Assembly: GCA_949316235.1 (NCBI GenBank)
Contig: OX438754.1
Coordinates: forward strand, 3,085,501-3,149,500
Reading direction: 5' to 3'
Source of the DNA: Oegoconia quadripuncta
Lineage: Eukaryota > Arthropoda > Insecta > Lepidoptera > Autostichidae
DNA length: 64,000 nt
The notes under the pieces were generated by a model that was not told the origin of the DNA, searched no databases, and was given only the letters and a program-made list of their open reading frames with translations. This document shows, in pieces, positions 31,198 through 43,147 of the stretch; position 1 is the stretch's first letter; the number at the start of each line of letters is the position of its first letter. The position numbers were made by a program, and so were the translations under genes.

Positions 31198-32572
31198 ATG
31201 GAGTATAGTTTCACAGACAGTGTAATAGTTCTACAGAAGGAGGGCAACTGGAGAGAGATAGTTGATAAGTACCATGACCACCCAGACAGAAGCAGATTGC
31301 TTTGGGTGTTCCCCACTGAAGGGAACTTCGAGTTTGTAAGCGAAAGCCTGAGGCTTCTAAACTGTGTTCGGATATTAAGTATCGGGTGTGGAAGTGGTTT
31401 ATTGGAGTGGATGATCACTGAAGTCACAGGTATTTATATACAGGATGGAAAGGGGCGGTCGTTGGCTCTCCACCTCAAATTGAGAATAGTTCTTTTTTTT
31501 TGTCACAATTATTGGTGTAGTGGTTAGCAACTCTGACCACTATACCAAAAGGTTGCGGGTTCGAATCCCGCTAGTGGCATGTTTGTGTGATGAATACGGA
31601 CATGTGTACCCGAGTTATGGATGTTTTCATTTATAATGAGTATTTATTTACAAAAAAAAATATATTTATTTATGTAGTATGTCAACCATCTGGTATCCAC
31701 AACACAAGCATATAGTTGCTTATTGTGGAACTAGATGGCGCTGTGTGTATGTCTAAGGATATTTATTTATTGCATTCAAAGCGCAGTCGATTAGCGAAGT
31801 TAAGCAATATCTGGCGCGGTCACTCATAGGAGAGGTTACTACTGGTGGCATTTTAATAAGAGTTGTTTCCGTGCTTTGGAGGGCACGAAGTAGTACTTGC
31901 TTATTTTTAATTGGAGGTAGTCGCAGGGCCTGTTTACAAACACTGACTGTCAGGTGGCCAGTCGTAAGACAATAGTGAGATCTGCCGCTCTAAAGGCCCG
32001 TATTGCAGAATGTTACTCAAGCAGTGATCTCCGCTTGAGGACAATTAAAAAGGGACAGCTTTGTGTATCTTGTATAATGGGATCTCTTTCTAACTATGCT
32101 CAAGCGCAGATCTACGCTTTAGCAACTTTTTGAAATACGGGCTTAAGGCTATTGTGTAATTTGCGAGAAATAACGAACCACCTGACAAACAATATATTAA
32201 TGAACATTTAAATTTTCAGGCATACCAGTCTCAGGAGTTGAAGTAGACAGTGCATGGTGGCACTGCAAATACGCCCCGCCTACTTTTATACCTCTCCTCT
32301 TTACGCCCCCTGTGTTAAACAAAGAAATTATTGCACAACTCCAACAATCTTCTACAGCTATATTGTTCTGCTACTTCAACAATAGACCAGCTTTTGAGGA
32401 CTACTTGAAACATTTTTCTGGCAATGTGCTAGTCATTATAGGGCCTGGTACCGGGAAGGGCGTTCACACAGACCCAAAACCATTTGATGACGTCAGTGCT
32501 GATTGGCGACTATTCAAATGGCAGGAAGTCAGAAGCAGCGGGGATTTTATAGCTGTGTATTGTAAAAATTAA
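31198..32572 (+). CDS. SAM-dependent methyltransferase-like protein, 194 aa, two exons
   Basis: Exon 1 is 31198-31429 (phase 1, donor GTATTT); exon 2 is 32220-32572 after a TTTTCAG acceptor. Together they give 195 codons. The core VRILSIGCGSGLLEW (residues 57-71) is the glycine-rich motif I that binds S-adenosylmethionine. VEVDSAWW (83-90) fits the acidic end of strand 2, and ILFCYFNNRP and VLVIIGPG fit later strands. No signal peptide or membrane span, so probably cytosolic. Substrate unknown. The residues after motif I are unusual (WWHCKYAPP), so it may be a divergent or inactive relative. The start ATG sits in CATCATGG context. The intron holds two SINEs and a MITE. A poly(A) signal lies at 32653. 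Confidence 0.82.
31504..31775 (+). mobile_element. tRNA-derived SINE (family A), best copy
   Basis: A box TGGTGTAGTGGTTAGCAA, B box GGTTCGAATCCCGC, then TGTTTGTGTGATGAATACGG, an A-rich bend, TCTGGTATCCACAACACAAG, and a tail around AGATGGCGCTGTGTGTATG. Lies in the intron of the methyltransferase-like gene. Other copies: 10799, 19640, 42545, 43148, 50884. Confidence 0.8.
31778..31990 (+). mobile_element. 5S rRNA-derived SINE
   Basis: GCGAAGTTAAGCAATATCTG and GGCGCGGTCACTCATAGG correspond to the internal promoter region of animal 5S rRNA (GAAGTTAAGCAACATCGGGC, GTGGTCAGTACTTGGATGG). A non-5S body with GGAGGGCACGAAGTA follows. Decayed relatives at 61375 and 62490. Confidence 0.65.
31995..32142. 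mobile_element. MITE family 2 (GGCCCGTAT ends)
   Basis: About 148 bp with inverted ends GGCCCGTATT and AATACGGGC. It shares a TCCGCTTGAGGACAATTAAA-like interior and CTCAAGCGCAGATCTACGCT with the copy at 58139-58286. In the intron of the methyltransferase-like gene. Confidence 0.7.
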
Positions 32573-32652
32573 GAGCAACATTCCATTAATATAGTATTAT
32601 ATTCCATTAATACAATATATTTTTAGTTATATAACAGTCTTTTTAGAACCTT

Positions 32653-32658
32653 AATAAA
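32653..32658 (+). terminator. Poly(A) signal of the methyltransferase-like gene
   Basis: AATAAA 80 bp past the stop and only 37 bp before the stop of the converging minus-strand gene, so the two 3' UTRs probably overlap. Confidence 0.55.
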
Positions 32659-32694
32659 CTACAAATTAAATCTACAGATAACATACAATCAGAA

Positions 32695-35600
32695 CTAATT
32701 TTTCATTAGTTCTATATTTTTTACATTGATTTTATTAGTAGTGGGCCGTACAGAAGTATTCATCATTGGGTCCTTTTTACCATGGATAAAATTGGGAAAG
32801 TCATTACACGAACCGTCTGCAGGGATTATATCTAAATTTTCTTTTTGATTTATGATGGGCACTTCCGTAACCAACCTATTAATTTCATTCACAGCTGCTT
32901 CACTAGGTATACTGTTTGTTGGAACCTCGTTGTCCAAAAAATGGAAGTCATTGTGCATCATGTATAAAGATTCTAGAGGGAAATTCATATCAAAACGTGG
33001 AAGTAATTTGGTGTCGTCAGAGTTATCGTCAATTTCTATAATATCATTCCGTTGATCATCTGACACTTCTGGCATCACTACGGTTGAAAGATCTAGGTGT
33101 CCAGAATACTGCTCTCCCATTATATTGTCTATTAAATACTGGTCGATTATAGAAGGATTCGTTGCATTGTTAGTTAGCGGTATATTATAGTAGGAATCCG
33201 ATTTGACTTCGTTTTTTATTTCATTCATATTTTTATGTATATCTTCTAAAGGTGGCGACGCTTTATACTCGCGGCTTATAGCGGGGCTATTCAATAGATT
33301 TGCATTGCACATCCTCTCCAAGCTTGGTGATTGAGTATTTTGTTTTATTGTAGCTTCTAGTTTAATATAACTCGGGTCATTTGTTTGTATCTTCTGCGGC
33401 GGTGGGAGCATCGTCATTTGATTCACATTCATTTGTTGATTGAACGTGAAAATTTGCGAGTTATCATTAATACCACTATCGACTGGAGGTGTCGCAGTGT
33501 CGCACATAGTTTCATGTGAATAAGGCATTATATCATTAGGAGATTCGCTTAGTGCAGGCTCTGGTTGCAGTTGCATGAATTGCGTTGTTATCAAATTATT
33601 GAAGGTAACTGGTCCGCCTAATCCGAACCGTTCATTGTCTTCTAACCTTTTGAAGGCCATTTTCTGTTGTGAATGGAACATGTTCACTTGATCAGGACCT
33701 TTGAGAATCAGATTGCTTTTTACTGATATCTTAGGTTTTTTCCTTGGCACGCCCTCTAGCTCATTCGACACGTTGACCGGTGAGTTGCTTGATGACGGAA
33801 CCGGCAGAATTTGGGTAGGCGTTATAATGGGCCCTGTCACTTTAGTTGTCAAAGGAATAGATATTTTATCGACGGCTTTTAATGTAAAATTATTTCGAAC
33901 TGATATGTGAGGAGCGAGCGGTAATCTGATCGGAAAATTGCTCATAATGTTGGTACTTATATTGTTCCCTATTGGAGAATGGGTTTTTGCAAGTGAATCG
34001 ATGTTATTGTTCTGCAGTAAATTTTGCTCTAGTGACACAGCAGTATTCAAAAATCCGTGTAAGTCTGATTGGTTGCTATCGTAAGTCATTTGTAAAGAAT
34101 GTTGAGGAGTATACTGGTGTCTATCTAATACAGTATCGTTAGAGCTCTCAGAAATTAGACAATCGGAATTATTGTCATCCTTACTGAGGTCTTGTACAAT
34201 TCCCTGATTGTTAAAGTCTGTTTGTTGAATATTATTAGAAGTGGCTATATAATTCTTTGAGTAGTCCTGTGGTAGACTTTCTGATAGACTATCGCAATCA
34301 TACACTTCTACGTCTATAGTGTTAACAGTCTTATTACCAATCTCTTTAGTTTGTTCATTAGCATCTATTTCATTGGAATGTTTCTCAGCCGTTTGGCTTG
34401 GTATGTTCCAACTTGGCTTTTGTTTGTCCGTGTGACTTGTTAAGTGTACGACATATTTATCCTTATTTACAGATATGAACTGGCAGTAGGGACACTTGTG
34501 GACATCGGTAGAGTTGACGTTGGGGTGTTTAGAGAAGATATGAGAGGAGTACATGGTGGATTGTATGGTCGTGTATGGGCAATATTTGCAGCGATATACA
34601 TCAGTATCCTTACTGTGTATCTTCTTGTGTCTTCGTATGGCGTTGTGATCTGATGACCGGTACATGCAGACGTCGCAAGAATAAGGTTTGTCACCTGGAA
34701 TTTTTTTTAAATACTTTCAATATTAAATAGCTTTACAGAAATAAGTTCTACATTAAAAATAATTTTAACAAGCTTGTAATACTCTAGCGTGATTATCACA
34801 TATTCTAGTACAGAAAGTCCACCAAGGAGTTCCAGTGGCAATCTTCTGGCTCTATCTTCAGACCCTCGTCATCATGTGTAATGACAAGTGCTCATAGCAT
34901 CAAAACAAACTAGCCCAAATTCGTCTATCTTGCCATTTGCCATTAGGGAGTTCCAGTTTTCATGGAACTCCATCAAACTATTTTAGTAATAGATACACCA
35001 GAATACCAGAAAGGGTGGTGTTAATGATGATGTATGAAATTATCATCATCATCAGCCCGTAAACATCCACTGCAGGGATATAGGCCTTCCCTCGTATATA
35101 AGGAAGTATGGGCCATAGTCCACCACGCTGGCCCAATGCGGGTTGGGGACTTCACATGTCTTTGAATTTTTATTTCTCAAGCATGCAGGTTTTCCTTCAC
35201 TATTAATGAAATTATAGAAAGATCTAAATAATTTGTGGATAGATAAAGATAGATAAACTTACCTGTGTGTGATCGTAAGTGCAGCTTCATTTCCTCTTTC
35301 CTGGCTGCTGTGTAATCACAGTGGCAGCATTTGAATGGTCTAATTTTCTCATGTACAGCAGCCATGTGAGCCTTCAGCCTTCGTTCGCTGCTTAATTGGC
35401 TCTGGCAGATAGAACACTGGACTGGATCTGATTTCTTGTGTGTCTTCTTGTGTTTAGCCAACTGACTTGAAGTTTTGAATGACTTTTGGCACGTAGGGCC
35501 TGTAAAACCACACATCACTTAAACATTATACCTCCTATAAAACGGGGTGTACTTAGGTGAGCAGAAAACGTCCAATTCCATAAACAATTTTTTTTGTATA

Positions 35601-38191
35601 ATGTTAAAAATTTAATGAAACGATAACCAGGAAAGTTACATTATATATATACATTTATTATTATTATTAAATTCTTTATTGCACACAAAAATTTAATATA
35701 AGTAGTATAAGGTGCTAGGAAAAGTACTGTTATATGTATATTAAATATCTTAACAGGCTGAAACTGTTGAACTACTTATCCGCAAAAGATTGTGTCTGTA
35801 CACTCAGTCTAACAAATAAATTGGATGCGATCCATTAAAGTACAACTGAAATAGATTTTTAGTGTACAGAATCTACCGATACAAAATAATACAGTCATTG
35901 GACTTATAATTAACTTGCCCCAAACAGAAGGAATAAAAAAAGCTACATAAGCAGACGACACCGCCTGTCTGGCGAATGATAAGGACCCAGTTAGAGCATC
36001 CAAAAAGCTACAAATGCAGCTAGGTAAAATCAGCATATAGTTAAAAACTTCGTTAATCAAGTACAGTTAAGTCTATTCACATCACATTTACTTTGAAAAA
36101 GGAAGATTCATCAGTCATAATGGAGGGGGAAACCCTGCCTACTCAGGAATGTGTGAAATATCTGGGATTGCACTTGAATACCTTACCTGGGCCCTTCACA
36201 TCAAGGCCAAGAGGAAAGAGGCTGACATTATGACAAATCACTTAGTAATAAAATACTAAAATATACAAGTGTGTTACCATGGTTTACAGAAAACAGTGAA
36301 CTACATGAGTATACAAATATTCCTACAGTGAAGGAGGAAATAACATCTTACCATCTCAGATACAAAGAAAGGCTGAAGAAACACCCCAATGAGTTGGCAT
36401 GGCATCTTTTTGCTTTTGGACAAATAAAAAGACTACAGTGGTGGCATATAAATGACCTCACATTAAGAAAATAAGGGGCTGAGGCTTAATGGCTTAAATA
36501 ATAGTCACTAAAATCACAAAATCTGATTATGGCTAAAATGGCCTATGGCAGATCAAAGAGTGGAAAAATTAGGAAACCTCAGAGGAATTAAACCTAATAA
36601 TATCATACAGACAGATATACCAAGCAACAGTATTAAAAGTTAAATATCTTCGAAATGGCGGAACCGTTTTTCATTAAACATGGCTTTCTTTCTCCTAGTT
36701 TAATGTTAATATTCAGAAAAACTATAGTCAATAAATATCCTCAGACATACACAAATATGTGAATACCAGAAGGTAAACTACATACAATATAACTAACTGC
36801 AATTTCATACCATAAAAAATGTATTCTAAAATTTATTTTATGATATAATTGGTTCAGCAAAAAATTATGCCCATCTGTTATAATCTTTTTAGTGAAAAAT
36901 ATCAAAATTGTGTCAACTAAATATATTTGATACATACTCAGCAATCTATTTGTGGGTCTAGTTTTTCTACTAAACAAAATTGATTTTGTATACTTAACTT
37001 ACATGAATAAGCTCTGAGTTTCCTATGGCTTTTCATATGAACATTATATAGTCTATATTTTCTGTAAGTTTTATAGCCACATATTTCACATGTGGCCAAC
37101 TCCATGTCTAATGCATGTGCCTTCCACAGGTGTGTGTGCATGGCTTCTGTTACAAGAAATATTTTAGAACAATCGGGGCACTGCATTTTCCCATTCTGGT
37201 GACATTTACGGTGATATGCAAGTTTCTCATCATCTTTCATCCGAAATTGACAATTGTCTACTGAGCATAATTTCCCAGACTCCTCTTCTATTTCTGCATC
37301 TGTCAAGCCACGTTTTCTGTAACATGTTCCTATTGGCCTTCCAGGCTTAGAAACTGGTGGTGATATGTGGGGTAAAGAATCTACACTCTTCTCCACTGTT
37401 TGAGGTGGTGACAAATTAGTGTTGTCTATGATAGCTGCTACTTGCGGTTGTATAGATGATATCAGGTCTGGAGTTACACTGGACACTTGGAGGAGGTTAC
37501 AGGTGGTAGTTGCAGGTCCAGCACTACTGATATTGACATACTGTGTTGAGACATCATCAGTATACACAATATTTATGCTCGCTTCCTGAATTATTTCCTT
37601 TGGGTCGACTTTCTCAAAGTTGGGTGTACTCATTTTGTGCAACTCATCAACTGATATAAAGGCAACCCCTTTAGGGAAAGTCTCATTGTCAGTGTTCACA
37701 GCATCAGGTACAATTTCTATTACTTGTGGTATTTTTAAGTCAGGTATTTCCTGTCTAACAGGCACAGGAGGAGGAAGATCAATCTGTTTGTCCTCTTTTT
37801 TAAGTTTAGCATTTTTAAGCGCAATTTGCACGAGACTTTTTACCATTTTTTTAACATCTTTGATGCCCATTTTGTGATGGTTGCGTAAATGGTTTCGTAG
37901 GGTTTCTTCTGCGTCAAATATACTGGTGCATCCGGGGCAGGGGATCTGTATGTTATCCGCGAGTCCGTTACTCTTCGCCAAGTCAGGATGCTCCGTGAAC
38001 AAATGAAATTTAATGTCGTCCTCCGCGAGCGCCATGTATGGACACGCTTCACATTTAAAGAAGGGAGTGGAGCCTACCGTCTTCTCCTCGTAAGACATAA
38101 CTTTTTCCTTCGGGATGGGAGGCTTTGCCTCGTTATTATCACCTCCCACACCAGTTACAACCCTATTCATGATGTAGCACTGCGAAGACAT
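32695..38191 (-). CDS. C2H2 zinc-finger protein, 1141 aa, three exons
   Basis: Exons (minus): 38191-37003, 35499-35263, 34694-32695. Donors are GTAAGT and acceptors TTTACAG and TTCCAG; 1142 codons including the stop. Eleven finger-like modules: CEACPYMA (47-68), CPGCTSIF (85-106), CSVDNCQF (309-331, C-x4-C), CPDCSKIF, CEICGYKT, then in exon 2 CPTCQKSF, CSICQSQL and CCHCDYTA, then in exon 3 CDVCMYRS, CKYCPYTT and CPYCQFIS. An AT-hook-like PGRPIG lies at residues 283-288. The last ~550 residues are Asn/Ser/Gln-rich and look disordered. The mix of canonical and CxxCxY-type fingers is typical of insect transcription regulators; it probably acts in the nucleus. No ortholog assigned. The finger split by intron 1 (YS-C-PTC) reads through perfectly, which supports the model. 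A downstream in-frame Met (residue 8) is an alternative start. Confidence 0.9.
35035..35180 (-). mobile_element. LINE 3' end, lepidopteran type
   Basis: Contains ATCATCATCAGCCCGTAAAC, GGGCCATAGTCCACCACGC and TTTTTATTTCTCAAGCATGC. These blocks pair in reverse orientation with 12540-12680. Located in intron 2 of the 1141-aa zinc-finger gene. Confidence 0.55.
35818..36475 (+). mobile_element. Decayed Jockey-type LINE ORF2 3' part
   Basis: On plus, frames with stops contain ATYADDTACLANDKDP (the RT catalytic box), then CVKYLGLHLN, then LRYKERLKKHPNELAWHLFA. These match in order the ORF2 end of the Jockey element at 14441. A segment is missing between the second and third blocks. In intron 1 of the 1141-aa zinc-finger gene, antisense to it. 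Confidence 0.75.
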
Positions 38192-38456
38192 AACCAGTTC
38201 TATGTATTTAAGACTAGTTTAATTACAAATGTTAAATGTATTGAAGTAACATTATGTGCAAATAACCTAATGGAATTGAAAAAATGAAACTATAAAACTG
38301 ACGACAGACAAGAAACCAGCTGTAAACATTTCCACAGCCATGTTCATTGTCCTGTCCGTTCCGTAGTGTCAATCAGTGTTGCCAACCTTACACGAAGTAA
38401 AATCTGTACTGGGTCAATAAAAATCCGTATAAATTCCGTATATCTTTAATATATTA

Positions 38457-38631
38457 ATCCCTACTAATATTATAAATGCGAAAGTTTGTGTGTATGTGTG
38501 TTACCTCTGTTGTATGAAATTTGGTGGGTAGACATCTTAGGGCCTGGATTAACATATAGGCTAATGTTTTTGCAGAACCGATTTTGATAAAATCTTCCAC
38601 ATGGACGAAGTGGCGGGCGGAAAGCTAATAT
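38457..38631 (+). mobile_element. Complete mini-Helitron (Lep1-like)
   Basis: Starts TCCCTACTAATATTATAAAT followed by GCGAAAGTTTGTG, has the TGAAATTTGGTGGGTAGAC block, and ends CGGGCGGAAAGCTAATA. About 175 bp, inserted after T as expected. Lies upstream of the 1141-aa zinc-finger gene. Confidence 0.7.
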
Positions 38632-39415
38632 TGAATAGAAATAGCAATTGTAAAAAAAACCACAAAAGAAAATATTTATTATCTACATTCCTTATGTACA
38701 TTTTGGTTTACATGAAAAAAATGATATCTAATTCATATTGAATGACAATTAATGAATTACCTATTAAAATCATAATCGTACATTGCTTTTGTGTTAATTT
38801 GTTTTACTGACGTTTTCCAATACAGGAAGCTAAATTTATATTTTGTTAATATAAAATGCTAACTACTTACTTACATAGAATTCCGTATAAAAATCTGTAT
38901 GTAAATGTTATGCGTATGTGACGTTGAAAACCCGTATAAATACCGATAAATCCGTATAGTTGGCAACACTGGTGTCAATCCAATTAACTGTCATAGGTCA
39001 TAGTTAATGATTTTTTTTTTTCGGTTTAATATTGTAAGGCAAATGGATTCAAGCCAATATGGCCTCATTTTTGTTTGATTATTGAATATTGATTGATTGG
39101 CAGTCTTTGTGGTCCCTTCGCCTGTCCAAAAGGACAAACAATTTGTGAAACCAATTACTTTCAAGATTTGATTACATTGTTAGTTAGTTAGTTACAAGTG
39201 AAGTTTTCTTTGCTATTTTCGCTAGTGATGATTCCTTTCATAGCTTTACATATAGGTATAGTCACACACATCAGATCATTTATCGTTTTAGATTTTAGTG
39301 GAGACATTGCAGAATTTGTAACCTGCATCGAAGGTGGCAGCATGGTCTTCTGATCTTAGCCTGTTCTTTACAGATAACGAATTCAAATAACTTGCATGGG
39401 ATGGGAAGGTGAGGC

Positions 39416-40160
39416 TTTTTGGCGGGATCTCAGCGAGTGAAGTTGCAATTTTCTTTATAATCATGGCAGAATATTGTGCAGCAAAAGTTAGTGATAGTGT
39501 ACAAGTGAAGGGAAGTACATAAATGCGTAGTATCCCTATATAGTTTGTGGTACATAACGAGCTTTGGGGTTCCCACGAGAAGCCGCCAAAATCTTTTGTA
39601 AAGCATTCTGCCACTTTACTGAAGAATGACTTGACCGTGACTAGACTCTGTATACGCCAAGTATACGACGAATTACTTGTTTTCACTGAGACTGACTTAT
39701 AAACTGAAGAAATAAGAGAAATAAGACATGGCTGTATAGGCTTAGATCCCTTTGCCTTCTCCGAGGAGTGAATAAAACGAAAAAAACAGCTTTTTGGCGG
39801 GAACTCGGCGAGTAACGTAGCATTTTTCTTTATAATTCTTATAATTTGTGCATTCTAACTTTTGAAGCTTAATAATGGCAGAATATTGTGCAGCAAACGT
39901 TAGTGATGGTGTACAAGTGAAGGGAAGTGTAAATTAAAGTGCGTAACGGAGCTTTCGGGTTCCCACAAGAAGCCGCCAAATTCTTTTGTAAAGCATTCTG
40001 CTACTTAACTAAAGAATGACTTGACCGTGACTAGACTCTGTATACGCCAAGTATACGACGAATTACTTGTTTTGACTGAGACTGACTTACAAACTGAAGA
40101 AATAAGAGAAATAAGACATGGCTGTTATGGGCTAGATCCCTTTGCCTTCTCCTAGAGGAG
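39416..40160. repeat. Tandem duplication of a ~0.38-kb repeat
   Basis: Two diverged copies (39416-39788 and 39789-40160). They share TTTTTGGCGGGA, a GCAGAATATTGTGCAGCAAA block, GAATGACTTGACCGTGACTA and a 20-bp CTGTATACGCCAAGTATACG tract. Each ends near GATCCCTTTGCCTTCTC. It sits 180 bp upstream of TMEM258. A relative exists at 25795, so the unit is an interspersed repeat that landed or duplicated in tandem. Confidence 0.7.
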
Positions 40161-40343
40161 AGAATGAAATGAAAAAAAAAAAAAAAAAAACGAAAAAAAA
40201 CATGGGAAGGTGACGTGTTGTTCTGTTTGATTGACAATTGATAGGAATTGACAGACGTTTGGTGGATTATTTTCTTTCCGAAATTCTGTTGGCCGGTTTA
40301 ATTGTTTGCTTCGTGTATCTTTTATTGTAAGGAAATCACGAAA

Positions 40344-40668
40344 ATGTCTGTAAGTATCCTACCTAATTTTCTGTTATTTACTCGCAGAACTTGTCCCACA
40401 ACGTTATAATTCCTATTGTATTTTTCAGTTGGAAATAGAGTCGATGGTGCGTTACGCTTCGCCAATCAACCCGGCGATTTTCCCCCATCTAACGTTATTG
40501 CTGCTAGGCATTGGCATCTTCTTCACCGCGTGGTTCTTCGTCTACGAGGTTACCAGTACGAAGGTGTCCAGAGATTTATTCAAGGAGCTACTTCTATCTC
40601 TTGTCGCCGCTCTGTTTTCAGGATTCGGCATTTTATTCTTATTGCTTTGGGTAGGGATTTATGTGTGA
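40344..40668 (+). CDS. TMEM258: Transmembrane protein 258 / Kuduk (OST-associated), 81 aa
   Basis: Exon 1 codes only Met-Ser (40344-40349) before GTAAGT; exon 2 is 40429-40668 after TTTTTCAG, giving 81 aa. The protein has [15 protein letters not shown] followed by a membrane segment. Then come [15 protein letters not shown], a short loop with DLFKELL, and a second membrane segment ending LLLWVGIYV. This is nearly superimposable on human TMEM258 (79 aa) and Drosophila Kuduk. The family is a small two-span ER membrane subunit of the oligosaccharyltransferase complex needed for N-glycosylation and ER homeostasis. Exon 2 frames starting elsewhere are shadows. Poly(A) signal at 40818. The nearest gene upstream is the divergently transcribed 1141-aa zinc-finger gene, 2.2 kb away. 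Confidence 0.96.
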
Positions 40669-40817
40669 TAGATGGATGTTAATACTTAGATTTAAGTTAT
40701 TCCAAAGCACCATTCTTGGGAGTTTGTATATTTGATCGGATGATAATTTTATATAATATAAGTAAATTTTATAATTACTATTTTATCTTTTATTGAGTTT
40801 AACTTCGCCTCCAATTC

Positions 40818-40823
40818 AATAAA
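40818..40823 (+). terminator. Poly(A) signal of TMEM258
   Basis: AATAAA 150 bp after the stop codon, the first canonical hexamer downstream. Confidence 0.65.
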
Positions 40824-40911
40824 GATTTTCGAAAGGTAAGGTTCTTCCATTATCAATTAAAATTCACAGAGAAATTGTTTATAAAAATTTATTGTAACTC
40901 TCATTGCATTC

Positions 40912-41031
40912 CAGGGCCCTGTACCACAAATAAGATAATTGCAATTGTCACAACATCGCCTAACATTGACAGTAATGTATTCCAAATTGTCATAGTAAAT
41001 TATAATAAACCTGTTGTAGTACAGGGCCCTG
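40912..41031. mobile_element. 120-bp MITE with palindromic CAGGGCCCTG ends
   Basis: Inverted ends CAGGGCCCTGTACCACAA and TTGTAGTACAGGGCCCTG. Each end also contains a 10-bp palindrome. No coding sequence. Located just downstream of TMEM258. Confidence 0.7.
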
Positions 41032-41429
41032 TAATACAACAGACCCTAGTGACAACAACAAGACTTCTAAGCTTAAAAATCTTAAATAAAAAATAAGCTT
41101 ACTAATACTTCAATGGGTAATCAATAATGTTTCTTATCAGTGAAAGTAATTCTGTATAACCATTAACACACAGAAAACCTTTGCATTCTATAAATATAGC
41201 AATAGTTTACCTAACTGTTAGCTACCTAATAGTGAATCTGTGGATGGATAGTCTTATTGGATTTACCAAAATTTGCTTTTTATTTTCGATGTTCTGACAC
41301 CTTATAAAAAAATGCTATCATTATATTATTATAGACAAGCAGCATTACTGCATGGTATGTCTATGTCACAGTGTTGGAAGAGTTCACATTGTTCATTATG
41401 TTGTTATTCAGTCAATATTTAAGTCATCA

Positions 41430-41696
41430 CTAGGTTTTTAAAAATTTATCCAATCTATTCTTGAACGAATTCACTGATTGGGCGGACACAACCTCTTCCG
41501 GCAGCTTATTCCAGGCCTGAACAACACGGTTGCTCAGAAAGTGATGGGCGACATTGATGTCAGCGTGAGTGCGGCTTATTTGCAGGGCCTGTCCTCGTAA
41601 CAGTCGTATGTCTTTCATCCTGAATATGTCGTGTAAGTGAGGCAGGTTGTATTTATAGGTGAGAATTTTGAATGTCTCAATGAAGTCACCTCGCAA
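41430..41696 (-). mobile_element. CR1/L2-like LINE ORF2 C-terminal fragment
   Basis: The open minus frame reads MRGDFIETFKILTYKYN, then LSNRVVQAWNKLPEEVVSAQ and SVNSFKNRLDKFLKT. This is the conserved C-terminal end of CR1/L2-type reverse transcriptases. 5'-truncated, with no stop in this piece. Confidence 0.75.
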
Positions 41697-41834
41697 GTGT
41701 ACTACCTATATAGATGAATATTAATTATTTGATGCATAAGTTGTTGCATTTGTTAGTGGGCACACACTAGCTGTTGGACTGCACCATCGCAATTATCATT
41801 TCAAAGATAAATTTCCATTTTAACGAAATAACCG

Positions 41835-42160
41835 CCTCCGTGGCTCAATGTAAACAACATTGGGTTTACGTTTCGGAGGTCGCGGGTTCGATCCCCAGCG
41901 GGGTACATATTTAGTACTCGGTTTGGTTGGTGGTAGGGCATATTAAATGTCCGCCTGGCTAGCTACCACCATCTTATCTAAATCTGCCGCCAAACAGCAA
42001 TGTTAATAACATTGTTGTGTTCCGGTTCTCAAAGATAAGATAGCCAGTCCCCCAAACAAGATGGGGTTTCCGGGTCAGTACGCTACCACCTTCGGCCTCA
42101 TCTTCACTTAACATCAGGTGTGATTGAGGTCAAGTGCAGATCCGTTGTGCATAAAAAAAA
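41835..42160 (+). mobile_element. tRNA-derived SINE (family B), complete copy
   Basis: A-box region CCGTGGCTCAATGTAAACAA, B box GGTTCGATCCCC, GGTTTGGTTGGTGGTAGGGC, GCCTGGCTAGCTACCACCAT, GATAAGATAGCCAGTCCCCC, and the end ACATCAGGTGTGATTGAGGT with an A-rich tail. Other copies: 19385, 23905, 46930; fragments near 49375 and 56935. Confidence 0.8.
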
Positions 42161-42544
42161 TAAATATCAAAATGAAAATAAAAATATAGGCACAGACAAA
42201 CACTTATATCCGTAAATCTGCTTCTTACTTGATTATTGTCAACCCTTCTAAATATTTACAATTTCCGTATTTTTATCCGACTGCCCCAGAAAGAAGGGTA
42301 ATGTTTTTCGAGCTCCTGTAGCTTAAACGGCGTGGATGATTTTGAAGTGCAACGTGTAGTTTATTTTAGTAAAGGCTCATTTGGTTCAGTAGTAATTGTA
42401 TGCTTGTCAACAACACTTTGAGAGATGTTTACAACAAAATTTTTATTATTATTTATTAAATTTGTTTGGATGAATCCGACTGCTGCACAAGTGAGTGTAA
42501 AACTGTTACAGGTTATAAGACCCCACTACGATAATAATAATAAT

Positions 42545-42760
42545 AAATATCCTTGGACATGCACACAATGCCAGCTAGTTCCACTTTAAGCAACCATAGG
42601 CTTGTGTTGTGGATACCAGATGGTTGATATATACTACATAAATACATTTTTTTTTGTAAATAAATACTTATTATAAATAAAAACATCCATAACTCGGGTA
42701 CACATGTCCGTATTCATCATGCAAACATATGCCCCTAGCGGGATATGGATAATATTACCG
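42545..42760 (-). mobile_element. tRNA-derived SINE (family A), head lost
   Basis: Minus-oriented body with CTTGTGTTGTGGATACCAGA (plus sense), AACATCCATAACTCGGGTAC and GCCCCTAGCGGGAT. The tRNA-like head is cut at 42750. Confidence 0.65.
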
Positions 42761-43147
42761 CGAATGTTATAATAGGTCAATTCGAAGTAAAGTGCAATTA
42801 GGGCACTTGGAAGTTACTACTACGCACCGTCCTTCAGGCGGGCTACATCTAGGTAGTCGAAGGCCTGTTCCAGAAGCCCTTTGCTCCATATCCCCACGCA
42901 GGAGACGCCGCTAATAGTGCATTCAATACCAATCTAGAGAGGTATGTAAGGGCTGATGCAGATGCACTCCCGATGCTGACCACGAATATGAGAAGAAACC
43001 AAGGAAGGTTATGAGATTTACGAATGCGAGACACATATGTTTCGTACATCGACTATTTAATGATACGACGAAGACAAGGCGTACAACTTTTGTATGAGTT
43101 TCTTCGCTTTTAAGAAAGACCCAGTGGACGACATAGCGACGCATATG

